A stretch of DNA of 64,000 nt from Pseudonocardia oceani (GCF_019263585.2 NZ_JADQDF010000001.1:1922001-1986000), one strand, 5' to 3'; positions 25,114 to 36,129 are shown, numbered from the stretch's first letter. Program-made: numbers and translations. Notes: a model not told the origin generated them from the letters alone.

Positions 25114-25806
25114 CTACACCAGCCGGCGGTCCGACGCCCAGCGCGACAGCTCGTAGCGGTTCGACAGCTGCGTCTTGCGCAGCACGCTCGACACGTGCGT
25201 CTCCACCGTCTTCACCGAGATGAACAGCTCCGCGGCGATCTCCTTGTAGGCGTAGCCGCGGGCCAGCAGGCGCAGCACGTCGCGCTCGCGGCGGGTGAGC
25301 AGGTCGAGCTCCGGGTCTCCGGGCGGGGCCGCGCCGGGCTTGTTGGAGAACACGTCGAGCACGAACCCGGCCAGCCGCGGCGAGAACACGGCGTCGCCGC
25401 CGTGCACGCGGCGGACCGCGTCGGCGAGCTCGCGACCGGAGATCGTCTTGGTGACGTAGCCGCGCGCGCCCGCCCGGATCACCGCGATGACGTCCTCCGC
25501 GGCGTCCGACACCGACAGCGCGAGGAACACGACGTCGGGAAGCTCGGGCCGCAGCCGGCGCAGCACCTCGGCGCCGCCGCCGTCGGGCATGTGGACGTCG
25601 AGCAGCACGACGTCGGGCCTGTGGTGCCGCACCGCCGCCACCGCCTCGTCGACGGACCCGGCCTCGCCCACCACCCGCACGTCCGGGACGCCGCGCTCGA
25701 GCTCCGCGCGGACGCCGGAGCGGAACAGGGCGTGGTCGTCGACGAGGAAGACGCTGATGGTGCCGTCGCCGTCCGGAGCCTGCTGGTCGGTCGGGTCCTC
25801 TGTCAT
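25114..25806 (-). CDS. NarL/LuxR-type response regulator (LiaR-like)
   Basis: A 230-residue two-component regulator. The receiver is intact: acidic pair VDDH near residue 23, phospho-acceptor in VVLLDVHMPDGGG and lysine in GYVTKTISG. The C-terminal GerE helix-turn-helix reads LTRRERDVLRLLARGYAYKEIAAEL. Its ATG overlaps the stop of the kinase gene (ATGA), so the two are made together. The divergent PspC/LiaF-like protein suggests control of an envelope-stress response. Confidence 0.92.
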   Translation of the reverse strand: MTEDPTDQQAPDGDGTISVFLVDDHALFRSGVRAELERGVPDVRVVGEAGSVDEAVAAVRHHRPDVVLLDVHMPDGGGAEVLRRLRPELPDVVFLALSVSDAAEDVIAVIRAGARGYVTKTISGRELADAVRRVHGGDAVFSPRLAGFVLDVFSNKPGAAPPGDPELDLLTRRERDVLRLLARGYAYKEIAAELFISVKTVETHVSSVLRKTQLSNRYELSRWASDRRLV

Positions 25807-27017
25807 GATGCCGCCTCCTCGTGCGTGCGTACCGGCATCGCGAGGTGCACCTCGGTGCCCTCTCCCGGCGTGCTGCGCAGGCGGACCGTGCCGCCGTGCC
25901 GTGCCATCCTGCCGTGCACCGAGTCGGCGAGGCCGTGCCGGTCGCCGGAGACCCCGTCCGGGTCGAAGCCGGCGCCGCGGTCGCGCACGAACAGGTTGAC
26001 CGCGTCGTCCTCCACCTCGACGTACACCGACACCTCGGCGACGCCCGCGTGCTTGGCCGCGTTGACCATCGCCTCGCGCCCGGCGAGCACGAGCGCCCGC
26101 AGGTGGTCGTCGAGCGGGCGGTCGGCGCCGACGACGACGGGCGCGACGGTCACGGCGTAGGTGTCCTCGACCTCGGCGGCCGCAGCGGCCAGCGCGGCCG
26201 TCAGCCCCTCGTCGAGCGTCGGGGTGCCGCCGCGGCCGTAGCCGCCCGCCCCGTACAGCCAGGACCGCAGCTCGCGCTCCTGCCCGCGCGCCAGCCGGGC
26301 GACCTCGCGGGGCTGGTCGGACTGGCGCTGGATGAGCGCGAGGGTCTGCAGCACGGAGTCGTGCAGGTGCGCGGCGATCTCCGCGCGCTCGGTCTCCACG
26401 ATCCGCTCGCGGCGCTCCTCGGTCAGCTCGCGGACCAGCCGGACCCACCACGGCACCGTCAGCACGCCGACGCCGAGCAGCGTGGCGAGCACCGCGAGCA
26501 GCGCGAACTGCACCTGCCCGAGCTGGAGCTGGCCGAACAGGAACACCGCGATGCCGGCGGCGACGAACAGCGCCCCCGCGAGCGTGCGGAGCACCGCGTT
26601 GCGGCCCCCGGCGGTGCCCGAGCGGGTCCAGCGGCGGCGCTGCCCCTCGTCGGCCTCGCGCCAGACCAGCGCCGCACCGACGGCGGCGACGCCCAGCGGG
26701 CCGACGATCCAGCCGATGAGGTCGTTGCCCAGCGCGGCGGCCGTCAGCGCGGCGGCGACGCCCAGCGCGGCCAGGCCGAGTGCCTGCTGGCGCTCGCGCG
26801 GCGGCGTGCGGCGCTCGACGTCGGCGCCCTCCTGCTTGACGAAGACCCACAGCAGGCCGTAGGCCATCGCGCCCGCCCACCACATGGCGGCGAGGCCGAC
26901 GAACGCCGCGCGCACCCAGGTCACGGGGATGCCGAGGTGGTCGGCCACCCCGCCGGCGACGCCCGCGACGATCCGGCCCGAGCGGCGGCGGGCCAGCGGT
27001 GGGGTCGGTGTGTTCAC
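25803..27017 (-). CDS. PspC-domain sensor histidine kinase (LiaS-like)
   Basis: A 404-residue membrane kinase. It begins with a PspC domain (RIVAGVAGGVADHLGIPVTWVRAAFV), has four or five more hydrophobic segments to about residue 205, then a HisKA_3 box with the phospho-accepting histidine in EIAAHLHDSVLQTLALIQ. The ATP-binding domain has REAMVNAAKHAG and DRGAGFDPDG. A sensor fused to PspC points to membrane or lipid II stress. GTG at 27017 was picked because VNTPTPPLARRRSGR directly precedes the PspC domain; the upstream frame is intergenic. Confidence 0.93.
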   Translation of the reverse strand: MNTPTPPLARRRSGRIVAGVAGGVADHLGIPVTWVRAAFVGLAAMWWAGAMAYGLLWVFVKQEGADVERRTPPRERQQALGLAALGVAAALTAAALGNDLIGWIVGPLGVAAVGAALVWREADEGQRRRWTRSGTAGGRNAVLRTLAGALFVAAGIAVFLFGQLQLGQVQFALLAVLATLLGVGVLTVPWWVRLVRELTEERRERIVETERAEIAAHLHDSVLQTLALIQRQSDQPREVARLARGQERELRSWLYGAGGYGRGGTPTLDEGLTAALAAAAAEVEDTYAVTVAPVVVGADRPLDDHLRALVLAGREAMVNAAKHAGVAEVSVYVEVEDDAVNLFVRDRGAGFDPDGVSGDRHGLADSVHGRMARHGGTVRLRSTPGEGTEVHLAMPVRTHEEAAS

Positions 27018-27124
27018 CGCTCCATCGTCACACGCACGGGAGCGGGTGACATCGGGGGAATCTCGGGGGCGTCCCGGGGTCATCCCTCATGATTCGGGGG
27101 TCGGCGGCGAGCAGGGTGGTGGAC

Positions 27125-28315
27125 ATGGACGGGACAGAGCTGCGGACGAGCCTCCGCGACATGTGGGACACGCGGCCGGCACGGCCGCGGGAGGGCCGGC
27201 ACGTCGCCGGCGTGGCCGCGGCGATCGCGCGCCGCTACGACGTGGACCCGGTGCTGATCCGCGTGGCGTTCGTCGTCGCCGCGTTCTCGGGCGTCGGCGT
27301 GCTGCTCTACGTCGCGGGCTGGATCGCGCTGCCCGACGGCACCGACGAGCCGGTCGGCAAGCGGGGCCCGCGCGGCGCCGCACTGGTCGGTCTGGCGGTC
27401 CTCGGCGTGATCGGGTTCGGGTCGCTGTTCGACGACAACGGCTTCGGGATCCTGCCGCTGGTCGTCGCACTGGGGCTGCTGTTCCTGCTGCACCGCAGCC
27501 GCGGCGAGCGCGTGGTCGCGCAGCCGGTCCCGCAGCCGGTCTCGCCGCCGGTCGCCACCGCGGCGGCCGCCGACGGCTCGACCGTGTCGCTGGTCAAGGA
27601 CGGCACGCCGCCGGCCTGGGACCCGCTGGGCGCCGCCCCGTTCGCCTGGGACCTGCCCGAGCCGGCCGGTCCGCCGCCCGCCCCGGCCCGCCGCCGCCCG
27701 CCGGTCACGGCCGTGACGCTCGGCGTCGCGCTGCTCGCCGGCGGCGCCACCGCCGCGCTCATGCTGGCCACCGGTGTGCTGACGGCGCCCAACGCTCCCG
27801 TGCTGCTCGGCGTGGTGCTCACCGTGCTCGGGTTCGGACTCGTCGCCGGGTCGTTCCTGCGGGCCGGGCGGGGGCTGATCCCCGTGGCCGTGGTCGTCGG
27901 CCTGGTGACGTGGGGGTCGCTGGCCACGGCGTCGTTCGACTGGCCCGAGGGCGGTGTCGGCGACCTCGCCGTCCGCCCGGCGTCGGTGTCGCAGCTGCAG
28001 CCGGTCTACAGCCGCGGGGCGGGCGACGTCGACATCGACCTCACCGCGCTCGACCTCACCGCGCCCGGCGCACCGCTGGTCACCGAGGTCCGGCTCGGCG
28101 TCGGGGACGTCACGGTCACGGTCCCGCGCGACGCCGACCTGACGTTCACCGGCACCACCGGTGTCGGGGAGGTGCGCGCCGCCGACGAGCAGCGCGACGG
28201 CATCGACGGCACGCTCACCGTCTCCGACCTGGGGGCGGACGGTATCGCGGGCGGTCGCCCGCTGGAGATCACCGTGCACTCCGGTGCCGGTGACGTGGAG
28301 GTGCTCCGTGGCTGA
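27125..28315 (+). CDS. PspC-domain membrane protein with LiaF-like C-terminal domain
   Basis: A 396-residue protein: N-terminal PspC domain (HVAGVAAAIARRYDVDPVLIRVAFV), several hydrophobic helices between about residues 85 and 275, and a C-terminal all-beta region (SRGAGDVDIDLTALDL, VRLGVGDVTVTVP, SGAGDVEVLRG) like the DUF2154/LiaF C-terminal domain. LiaF-type proteins hold a LiaRS pair inactive until envelope stress. The divergent position next to such a pair supports this role, which remains inference. ATG at 27125 is preferred; GTGs at 27116 and 27119 are alternatives. Confidence 0.85.
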   Translation: MDGTELRTSLRDMWDTRPARPREGRHVAGVAAAIARRYDVDPVLIRVAFVVAAFSGVGVLLYVAGWIALPDGTDEPVGKRGPRGAALVGLAVLGVIGFGSLFDDNGFGILPLVVALGLLFLLHRSRGERVVAQPVPQPVSPPVATAAAADGSTVSLVKDGTPPAWDPLGAAPFAWDLPEPAGPPPAPARRRPPVTAVTLGVALLAGGATAALMLATGVLTAPNAPVLLGVVLTVLGFGLVAGSFLRAGRGLIPVAVVVGLVTWGSLATASFDWPEGGVGDLAVRPASVSQLQPVYSRGAGDVDIDLTALDLTAPGAPLVTEVRLGVGDVTVTVPRDADLTFTGTTGVGEVRAADEQRDGIDGTLTVSDLGADGIAGGRPLEITVHSGAGDVEVLRG

Positions 28316-28502
28316 GCTGGAGACGGGCCGTCGCCGGCCCGAGGCGCTGACCCTGGTGACCGGGCTCCTGGCCCTCGTGCTCGCGGTGTGCGCGTTCGTG
28401 GGAGAGCTGCCCTCGATCGACCCGCGCTGGCTGCTCGCCGGCGGCGCGGCGTTCGTCGGGATGGTCCTGCTGGCGGGGAGCCTGCGGGGGCGGCGGGAGT
28501 AG
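28308..28502 (+). CDS. Small two-helix membrane protein downstream of PspC/LiaF-like gene
   Basis: A 64-residue protein starting at a GTG that overlaps the end of the PspC gene by eight bases, so translation is probably coupled. Two hydrophobic segments (LTLVTGLLALVLAVCAFV and LLAGGAAFVGMVLLAGSL) make it a membrane hairpin. Unknown function; it is likely an accessory of the same stress system. Confidence 0.7.
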   Translation: MAELETGRRRPEALTLVTGLLALVLAVCAFVGELPSIDPRWLLAGGAAFVGMVLLAGSLRGRRE

Positions 28503-28540
28503 ACGACCCGCCCGGGACGGGGAGCCCCGGGGCGGAGGCG

Positions 28541-28586
28541 GACGGTGGGCGGTACCGGGTCGGGGGACCCGGTACCGCCCACCGTC
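28541..28586. terminator. Bidirectional terminator, perfect 21-base inverted repeat
   Basis: Arms 28541-28561 and 28566-28586 are perfectly complementary with a GGGG loop. They lie between the convergent stops of the small membrane protein and guaA. Each arm contains the palindrome GGTACC. The stem is very strong but no U-tract follows. Confidence 0.82.
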
Positions 28587-28598
28587 ACGTCCGGACCG

Positions 28599-30149
28599 CT
28601 ACTCCCACTCGATCGTGCCCGGCGGCTTGCTCGTGACGTCGAGGACCACGCGGTTGACCTCGGCCACCTCGTTGGTGATCCGGGTGGAGATCCGCTCCAG
28701 CACCTCGTAGGGCAGGCGGGTCCAGTCGGCGGTCATCGCGTCCTCGCTCGACACCGGCCGCAGCACGATCGGGTGCCCGTAGGTGCGCCCGTCGCCCTGC
28801 ACGCCGACGCTGCGCACGTCGGCCAGCAGCACCACCGGGCACTGCCAGATCGTGTCGTCGAGCCCCGCGGCGGTGAGCTCCTCGCGGGCGATCGCGTCGG
28901 CGGCCCGCAGCGTCTCCAGGCGGTCGCGGGTGACCTCGCCGATGATCCGGATTCCCAGTCCCGGCCCGGGGAAGGGCTGGCGCCCGACGATCGCCTCGGG
29001 CAGCCCGAGCTCCCGCCCGACGCGGCGCACCTCGTCCTTGAACAGCGCCCGCAGCGGCTCGACCAGCGCGAACTCGATGTCGTCGGGCAGCCCGCCGACG
29101 TTGTGGTGGCTCTTGATCGTGGCCGTGCCCGACCCGCCGCCGGACTCCACGACGTCGGGGTAGAGCGTGCCCTGCACGAGGAAGCCGACGTGCTCGTCGC
29201 GCGCCACCTCGGCCGTGGCGGCCTCGAAGACGCGGATGAACTCCCGGCCGATGATCTTGCGCTTGGTCTCCGGGTCGGTGACGCCGGCGAGCGCGTCGAG
29301 GAAGCGGTCGGCGACCGACACGGTGTGCAGGTCGACGCCGGTGGCCGCCACGAAGTCGCGCTCCACCTGCTCACGCTCCCCCGCGCGCAGCAGGCCGTGG
29401 TCGACGAACACGCACGTCAGCCGGTCGCCGATGGCGCGCTGGACGAGCGCGGCCGCCACGGCGGAGTCGACGCCGCCCGACAGCCCGCAGATCGCGCGCC
29501 CCTCGCCCACCTGGGCGCGGACGGCGGCGACCGTGTCGTCGATGATCGACGACGTGGTCCAGCCGGGCGTGATACCGGCGACGTCGTGCAGGAAGCGCCG
29601 CAGCACCTCCTGGCCGTGCGGCGAGTGCCCGACCTCGGGGTGGTACTGGACGCCCGCGAGCCGCCGGTCGGTGTCCTCGAACGCCGCGACCTTCGCCCGC
29701 TCGCTCGACGCCGTGACCGTGAAGCCCTCCGGCGCGCGTACCACGGAGTCGCCGTGGCTCATCCACACCGGATGGGTGCCGGGCAGGCCGTCGTGCAGGG
29801 CGCCGGGGTGGTCGGTGACCGTGAGCTCGGTGCGCCCGTACTCCCGCGTGCCGTCCGGCGCGACCTCCCCGCCCAGCGCCTGCGCCATGGCCTGGAAGCC
29901 GTAGCACATGCCGAAGACCGGGACGCCCGCCGTGAACAGGTCGGGGTCGATCGACGGCGCACCCTCGGCGTACACGCTCGACGGCCCGCCGGACAGGATC
30001 ACCGCCGCGGGCTTGCGCGCGACGATCTCCTCGACCGACGTGTCCCCCGGCACGATCTCGGAGTACACCTGCGCCTCCCGCACGCGGCGGGCGATGAGCT
30101 GGGCGTACTGCGCCCCGTAGTCGACGACGAGGACGGTCGGTGGCTGCAC
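28599..30149 (-). CDS. guaA: GMP synthase (glutamine-hydrolysing) GuaA
   Basis: A 516-residue cytosolic enzyme that aminates XMP to GMP. It has an N-terminal class I glutaminase with the nucleophile in [11 protein letters not shown] (near residue 80) and the HPEVGHS histidine-glutamate pair. The ATP pyrophosphatase domain follows ([14 protein letters not shown]), then the GMP synthase dimerisation domain ending KPPGTIEWE. Length is normal. GTG at 30149 begins the conserved [12 protein letters not shown]. guaB3 and guaB lie 1-4 kb away, so guanine nucleotide synthesis is clustered here. Confidence 0.98.
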   Translation of the reverse strand: MQPPTVLVVDYGAQYAQLIARRVREAQVYSEIVPGDTSVEEIVARKPAAVILSGGPSSVYAEGAPSIDPDLFTAGVPVFGMCYGFQAMAQALGGEVAPDGTREYGRTELTVTDHPGALHDGLPGTHPVWMSHGDSVVRAPEGFTVTASSERAKVAAFEDTDRRLAGVQYHPEVGHSPHGQEVLRRFLHDVAGITPGWTTSSIIDDTVAAVRAQVGEGRAICGLSGGVDSAVAAALVQRAIGDRLTCVFVDHGLLRAGEREQVERDFVAATGVDLHTVSVADRFLDALAGVTDPETKRKIIGREFIRVFEAATAEVARDEHVGFLVQGTLYPDVVESGGGSGTATIKSHHNVGGLPDDIEFALVEPLRALFKDEVRRVGRELGLPEAIVGRQPFPGPGLGIRIIGEVTRDRLETLRAADAIAREELTAAGLDDTIWQCPVVLLADVRSVGVQGDGRTYGHPIVLRPVSSEDAMTADWTRLPYEVLERISTRITNEVAEVNRVVLDVTSKPPGTIEWE

Positions 30150-30158
30150 GGGTCCAGC

Positions 30159-30317
30159 CTAACGACCGTCTCGTTCCTCCTCCGCCCGCTGCCGGATCCA
30201 GCGGGCGACCTGCTCCACGTAGGTGCCGTACAGCTCGGAGGCGTGACCCAGGGCGATCTCCATCTTCCGGTGGTCGATCGCCCGGACCGAGCGCCAGTCG
30301 AGCTGTCTCTGCGTCAT
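30159..30317 (-). CDS. Small hypothetical protein upstream of guaA
   Basis: A 52-residue frame starting MTQRQLDWRSVRAID and ending about ten bases before the guaA start. Composition is plausible (helical; charged; YGTYVEQVARWIRQ). Its ATG overlaps the stop of another short frame upstream (ATGA). The pair may be the damaged remains of a toxin-antitoxin-like or nucleotide-binding module. I recognise no family. Confidence 0.4.
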   Translation of the reverse strand: MTQRQLDWRSVRAIDHRKMEIALGHASELYGTYVEQVARWIRQRAEEERDGR

Positions 30318-30573
30318 CCGGCCGACAACTCCAGGTCCAGGCGCCTCATGGGGTCCGTCTCCACACGCTCGACGATCGCCGCGACCTGCGCCGCGGTGAG
30401 CTCACCGCGGCGTCCCGCCAGCGCTGCAGAGCCGCGGCCGGAGTGGTCACCCGCACAGGGTGCCCGGGACCGGGTCCGAGAGCGAGTCCGATCCACACGG
30501 GCACGGTCTGCGCGTCACCCGGCGGGGTGAGCACCGGTAACAGACCGGCTCGAGCGGACGAAAGCGGAAGCAT
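30314..30573 (-). pseudogene. Possible frameshifted small gene between guaA and the Ltp-repeat gene
   Basis: One minus-strand frame reads plausibly at first (AQTVPVWIGLALGPGPGHPVRVTTPAAALQRWRD). From about position 30400 a second frame reads plausibly (GELTAAQVAAIVERVETDPMRRLDLEL) and ends at 30314, overlapping the next ATG. Together they look like one gene broken by a frameshift. GC at third positions is lower than in neighbours. The start (ATG 30573) overlaps the Ltp gene start on the other strand. This stretch (30150-30571) holds no other recognisable gene. Confidence 0.3.
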
Positions 30574-31213
30574 GCACCCGGAGCAGCGGCGCCCAGAGAT
30601 CGACCCGGTCACGGAGCGGTTCCCGCGCATCAACGCCACCGCCGTCCACGCGGCGCCGCGCTACGACCAGCCGCGCTACGACCAGCCGCCGCCCGGCTGG
30701 GCCCCGCCGCAGCAGCGCGCCTACGCGCCCCCGCCGCAGCCCCCGGCCGTGAAGCCGAAGCGGACCGGCCGCACGGTCCTCGCGTGGTCGGCGGGCGCGG
30801 TGGTCGCGCTGGTCGCCATCGCCGGCCTGTCGGCCCGCACCCCCGAGGCGGCGCCCGCTCCGACGGTCGCGGCGCAGGAGGCCCCGGCCGCCGTGGTGGA
30901 GGCGCCCGCACCGGAGCCGAGCATGACGGTGAGCCAGTCGAACGCCGTGCGGAAGGCGGAGGACTACCTGAGCTACATGGGCTTCTCGCGCTCGGGCCTC
31001 GTCGACCAGCTCGAGTTCGAGGGCTTCTCCACCGCCGACGCCACGTTCGCCGTCGACACCGTGACCGTCGACTGGATGGAGCAGGCCGCGAAGAAGGCGC
31101 AGAGCTACATGGACTACACGGGCTTCTCGCGCTCGGGCCTCATCGACCAGCTCGAGTTCGAGGGCTTCACCGCGGAGCAGGCCCGCCACGGGGCCGACTC
31201 CGTGGGCCTCTGA
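30572..31213 (+). CDS. Membrane-anchored protein with two Ltp-family repeats
   Basis: A 213-residue protein. A Pro/Tyr/Gln-rich cytoplasmic N-terminus (APRYDQPRYDQPPPGW) leads to one transmembrane helix (VLAWSAGAVVALVAIAGLSA, about residues 70-89). Outside lie two near-identical 45-residue Ltp repeats, each with YM-x-(Y/F)-TGFSRSGL-(I/V)-DQLEFEGF. The family is named after a surface lipoprotein of phage TP-J34 that blocks superinfection (family knowledge), but many actinobacteria carry chromosomal copies of unknown role. There is no lipobox here; the anchor is a helix. Confidence 0.85.
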   Translation: MHPEQRRPEIDPVTERFPRINATAVHAAPRYDQPRYDQPPPGWAPPQQRAYAPPPQPPAVKPKRTGRTVLAWSAGAVVALVAIAGLSARTPEAAPAPTVAAQEAPAAVVEAPAPEPSMTVSQSNAVRKAEDYLSYMGFSRSGLVDQLEFEGFSTADATFAVDTVTVDWMEQAAKKAQSYMDYTGFSRSGLIDQLEFEGFTAEQARHGADSVGL

Positions 31214-31226
31214 CGGACTCGGAGGC

Positions 31227-32351
31227 TCAGCCCCGGACCGTCAGCCCCACCCGCTGGAACTCCTTGAGGTCGCTGTAGCCCGTCTTCGCCATCGCCCGGC
31301 GCAGGGCGCCGAACAGGTTGACCGTGCCATAGGGCGACGAGGACGGGCCGAACAGCACCTGCTCCAGGTCGCGCTCGCCGGTGCCGAAGCCGGTGACCTC
31401 GGAGCGGGGCAGCGAGGGGTGCGCCACCGAGGAGGTCCAGTAGAGGCCGCGGCCGGGCGAGTCGCTGGCCTCGGCCAGCTGCTCCCCCAGCATGACGGCG
31501 TCGGCGCCGCAGGCGATCGCCTTCGCCACGTCGCCCGAGCCGGTCATGCCGCCGTCGGCGATGACGTGGACGTAGCGGCCGCCGGTCTCGTCGAGGTAGT
31601 CGCGGCGGGCCGCGGCGGCGTCGACGATGGCCGTCGCCATCGGCACCCCGATGCCCAGCACCTCGTCGGTGGTGGTCGCGCTCGACTCCCCGTACCCGAC
31701 GATGACGCCCGCCGCGCCGGTGCGCATGAGGTGCATCGCAGTGCGGTAGTCGCCCACCCCGCCCGCGACGACAGGAACGTCGAGCGAGGCGATGAACTCC
31801 TTGAGGTTGAGCGGCTCGCCGCCCGACACGTGCTCGGCGGAGACGATCGTGCCCTGCACGACGAGGATCTCGACGCCGGCCGCGAGCAGCGCGGGGGTGA
31901 GCTCGCGGGCGCGCTGCGGGCTGACGCGCGCGGCGACCGTCACCCCGGCCTCGCGGACGGCGCGCAGCGCCTCGGCCAGCAGCGCGGGCCGGATCGGGGC
32001 GGCGTGCAGCTCCTGCAGCATCCGGACCGCGCCGGCCGGGTCGTCGCCCTCCGCGGCCTCGAGCACCCGCGCGAGCGCGCCGTCGGCGTCGGCGTGCCGG
32101 GCCCACAGCCCCTCGGCGTTGAGCACCGCGAGCCCGCCCAGCTTGCCGATGGTGACAGCGCTGGCCGGCGACACCACGGCGTCGGTCGGGTGGGTGATCA
32201 GCGGGATCTCGAAGCGGTACGCGTCGAGCTGCCAGGCGGTGGACACCTCCTGGGAGCTCCGCGTGCGCCGCGAGGGCACGATCTCGACCTGGCCCAGGTC
32301 GTAGCTCCGACGGGCCTCCCGGCCCATCCCGATCTCCACGAGGTCACGCAC
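31227..32351 (-). CDS. guaB3: GuaB3 family IMP dehydrogenase-related protein
   Basis: A 374-residue TIM barrel of the IMPDH/GMP reductase superfamily without CBS domains. It has VEIGMGREARRSYDL at the start, the phosphate-binding HVIADGGMTGSGDVAKAIACGAD and the GTVNLFGALRRAMAKTGYSDLKEFQ tail typical of actinobacterial GuaB3. It lies directly downstream of guaB (gap 54 bases), as in mycobacteria. GTG at 32351 or the second GTG 12 bases on could be the start. The enzymatic role of GuaB3 is less certain than that of GuaB. Confidence 0.93.
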   Translation of the reverse strand: MRDLVEIGMGREARRSYDLGQVEIVPSRRTRSSQEVSTAWQLDAYRFEIPLITHPTDAVVSPASAVTIGKLGGLAVLNAEGLWARHADADGALARVLEAAEGDDPAGAVRMLQELHAAPIRPALLAEALRAVREAGVTVAARVSPQRARELTPALLAAGVEILVVQGTIVSAEHVSGGEPLNLKEFIASLDVPVVAGGVGDYRTAMHLMRTGAAGVIVGYGESSATTTDEVLGIGVPMATAIVDAAAARRDYLDETGGRYVHVIADGGMTGSGDVAKAIACGADAVMLGEQLAEASDSPGRGLYWTSSVAHPSLPRSEVTGFGTGERDLEQVLFGPSSSPYGTVNLFGALRRAMAKTGYSDLKEFQRVGLTVRG

Positions 32352-32405
32352 GTGGAGCAGGGTAGAGCGGGCCCTGCCCCATTCCCGCCCCGGCCCTCCG
32401 TCCCC

Positions 32406-34408
<2,003 letters not shown>

Positions 34409-34432
34409 CGGGCTCCGCCGCACCGACGCCGA

Positions 34433-34465
34433 CGGCCCCGGTCCCCCTCGCGGGGGCCGGGGCCG
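34433..34465 (+). terminator. Terminator after the DUF5319 gene
   Basis: A GC stem (CGGCCCCGGTCCCCC paired with GGGGGCCGGGGCCG, one bulge, short TCGC loop) is followed by TTTC. It lies between the convergent stops of the DUF5319 gene and rsdA. Confidence 0.8.
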
Positions 34466-34485
34466 TTTCGACGTGCGGGAACGCC

Positions 34486-35562
34486 TCAGCTGGTCGTGCT
34501 CGACTCGCTCGTCTCCGAGCCCGACGCGGTGGGCGTGCCCTCCTCTGTGGCCGAGGTGCTGAGCCCCTGGCCGGAGGTCGTGGTGGTGGGGTCGGCGCTG
34601 CCCTCCGCCGTGGGCGAGGACGGCGGGTCCTGCGTGCCCTCGCCGTTGCCGCCACCCGGGGTCGTGCCGCCGCCCGTGCTCGGGCCGGACGTCGGAGGGA
34701 CCGCGGTGCTGGTCGGCGCCACGGGGCTCGCCGCGGGGGCGGGCACGTCGCTGGTGGTGGTGGTGGCCGGAGCCGGAGCCAGGGCGGGCGACGGCGTCTC
34801 GGTGGCCGCGCGGGGCGGCACCGGGCGACGGGGGTCGCTCTCCAGCGGGCTGCCCGGCTCGACCGGCTGGCCGGGCGGCGTCTCGGCCGCCTTCGCCTCG
34901 AGGAAGCTCTGCGCCTCGGCCAGCTCGGCGAGGCCCTCCTCGGCGCGGACGGCGACGAGGTCCTCCTCGGCCGCGGCCAGTGCCTGCGCCGCCACGGCGG
35001 GCTCGCCGCGCGACAGGGCCTGCTTGGCCTCGTCGATGCGGACCTCGACGCGCTCGGCGGCCTCGACGGACTCCGCGCGCTCGGCGTAGAGCACGCGGGA
35101 GACGCCCCAGAGGGTGTCGCCCGGCTTGGCCTCGGCGGCGCCGACGGACACGCCGCCGACGGTGAAGACGATCATCGCGGCGGCCGCGGCCAGCGGGAAC
35201 AGGTGACGGGCGCGGCGGCTCGGCGGGCGGGACGACGACCGGACCGCGGCCATCGCCGTGTCGAGGTCGACGAGCTCGGGGAGGGGCTCGCGGTCGACCT
35301 CGGCGCGCCAGGTGGCGAGCAGCGCGGCGACCTGGTCGTCGGCGTCGTAGCCGCCGACACCGGGGGACGAGACGGACATCCCGGCGGCGAGCGCGCTGAT
35401 CAGCTCGTCGTCGGCCTGGACCGCGACGAGGTCGATCGGCTCGTCGGAGACCTGGGTGAAGGGGATCGGTTGCGTGCGCATCCCGTCGGGATGGGAGCCG
35501 TTGCTGCCGTTGGTGTGCGGCCGGCGCGGACCGCGCCCACCGGAACCGCGTTCGTCCTGCAT
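34486..35562 (-). CDS. rsdA: Anti-sigma-D factor RsdA
   Basis: A 358-residue single-pass membrane protein. The cytoplasmic N-terminal 110 residues include IDLVAVQADDELISALAAG, the RsdA-type sigma-binding region. One transmembrane helix follows (LFPLAAAAAMIVFTVGGVSVGA, about residues 120-141), then a predicted coiled coil (ESVEAAERVEVRIDEAKQAL) and a Ser/Thr/Pro-rich extracellular tail. It should hold SigD inactive until degraded. Its ATG follows the sigD TAG directly (TAGATG), so the two are coupled. Confidence 0.9.
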   Translation of the reverse strand: MQDERGSGGRGPRRPHTNGSNGSHPDGMRTQPIPFTQVSDEPIDLVAVQADDELISALAAGMSVSSPGVGGYDADDQVAALLATWRAEVDREPLPELVDLDTAMAAVRSSSRPPSRRARHLFPLAAAAAMIVFTVGGVSVGAAEAKPGDTLWGVSRVLYAERAESVEAAERVEVRIDEAKQALSRGEPAVAAQALAAAEEDLVAVRAEEGLAELAEAQSFLEAKAAETPPGQPVEPGSPLESDPRRPVPPRAATETPSPALAPAPATTTTSDVPAPAASPVAPTSTAVPPTSGPSTGGGTTPGGGNGEGTQDPPSSPTAEGSADPTTTTSGQGLSTSATEEGTPTASGSETSESSTTS

Positions 35563-36129
35563 CTAGACCACCTCCTCGGGCATCGACTTGCGGAGCCGGG
35601 CCAGGGCCCGGTGTTGAGCGACCCGGACCGCTCCGGGGGTGGAGCCGACGGCTTCCGCCGTCTCCTCCGCCGACAGGCCCACCACGACCCGCAGCACCAG
35701 GATCTCGCGCTGCTTCTCCGGGAGCTGCTCGAGCAGACGGGACATCTCCCCGGACAGCTCGACGCGGAGCGCGCGCTGCTCGGGACCGTCGGAGGTCTCG
35801 ACCGAGTCGGGGAGCTCCGCAACGGGTTCGGACTTGTTGCGGGTGGACGCTCGATGGGCATCGATCACCTTGTGTGACGCGATGCCGTAGACGAACGCCA
35901 AGAAGGGGCGCCCCTGGACCCGGTATCCCGGTAAGGCCGTCAGCACGGCCAAACACACCTCCTGTGCGACGTCGTCCGCCGAGGCGAACGAACGCTCCCG
36001 CCCCAGGCGAGCGCGGCAGTACCGCACGACCAGGGGCCGGATGATGGCGAGCACGTGCCCGACGGCGACGCGATCCCCCGCCATGGCGCGGGTGACCAGT
36101 TCATCGGGAACGTCTGTCGTCTCACTCAT
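35563..36129 (-). CDS. sigD: ECF RNA polymerase sigma factor SigD
   Basis: A 188-residue sigma-70 family ECF factor. Region 2 spans about residues 12-85 (VRYCRARLGRERSFASADDVAQEVCLAVL, FLAFVYGIASHKVID). Region 4 is at residues 125-180 (LEQLPEKQREILVLRVVVGLSAEETAEAVGSTPGAVRVAQHRALARLR). Its place between rsdA and the whiB3-groEL1 block matches M. tuberculosis sigD (from memory), which is linked to stationary phase and starvation. Confidence 0.94.
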   Translation of the reverse strand: MSETTDVPDELVTRAMAGDRVAVGHVLAIIRPLVVRYCRARLGRERSFASADDVAQEVCLAVLTALPGYRVQGRPFLAFVYGIASHKVIDAHRASTRNKSEPVAELPDSVETSDGPEQRALRVELSGEMSRLLEQLPEKQREILVLRVVVGLSAEETAEAVGSTPGAVRVAQHRALARLRKSMPEEVV

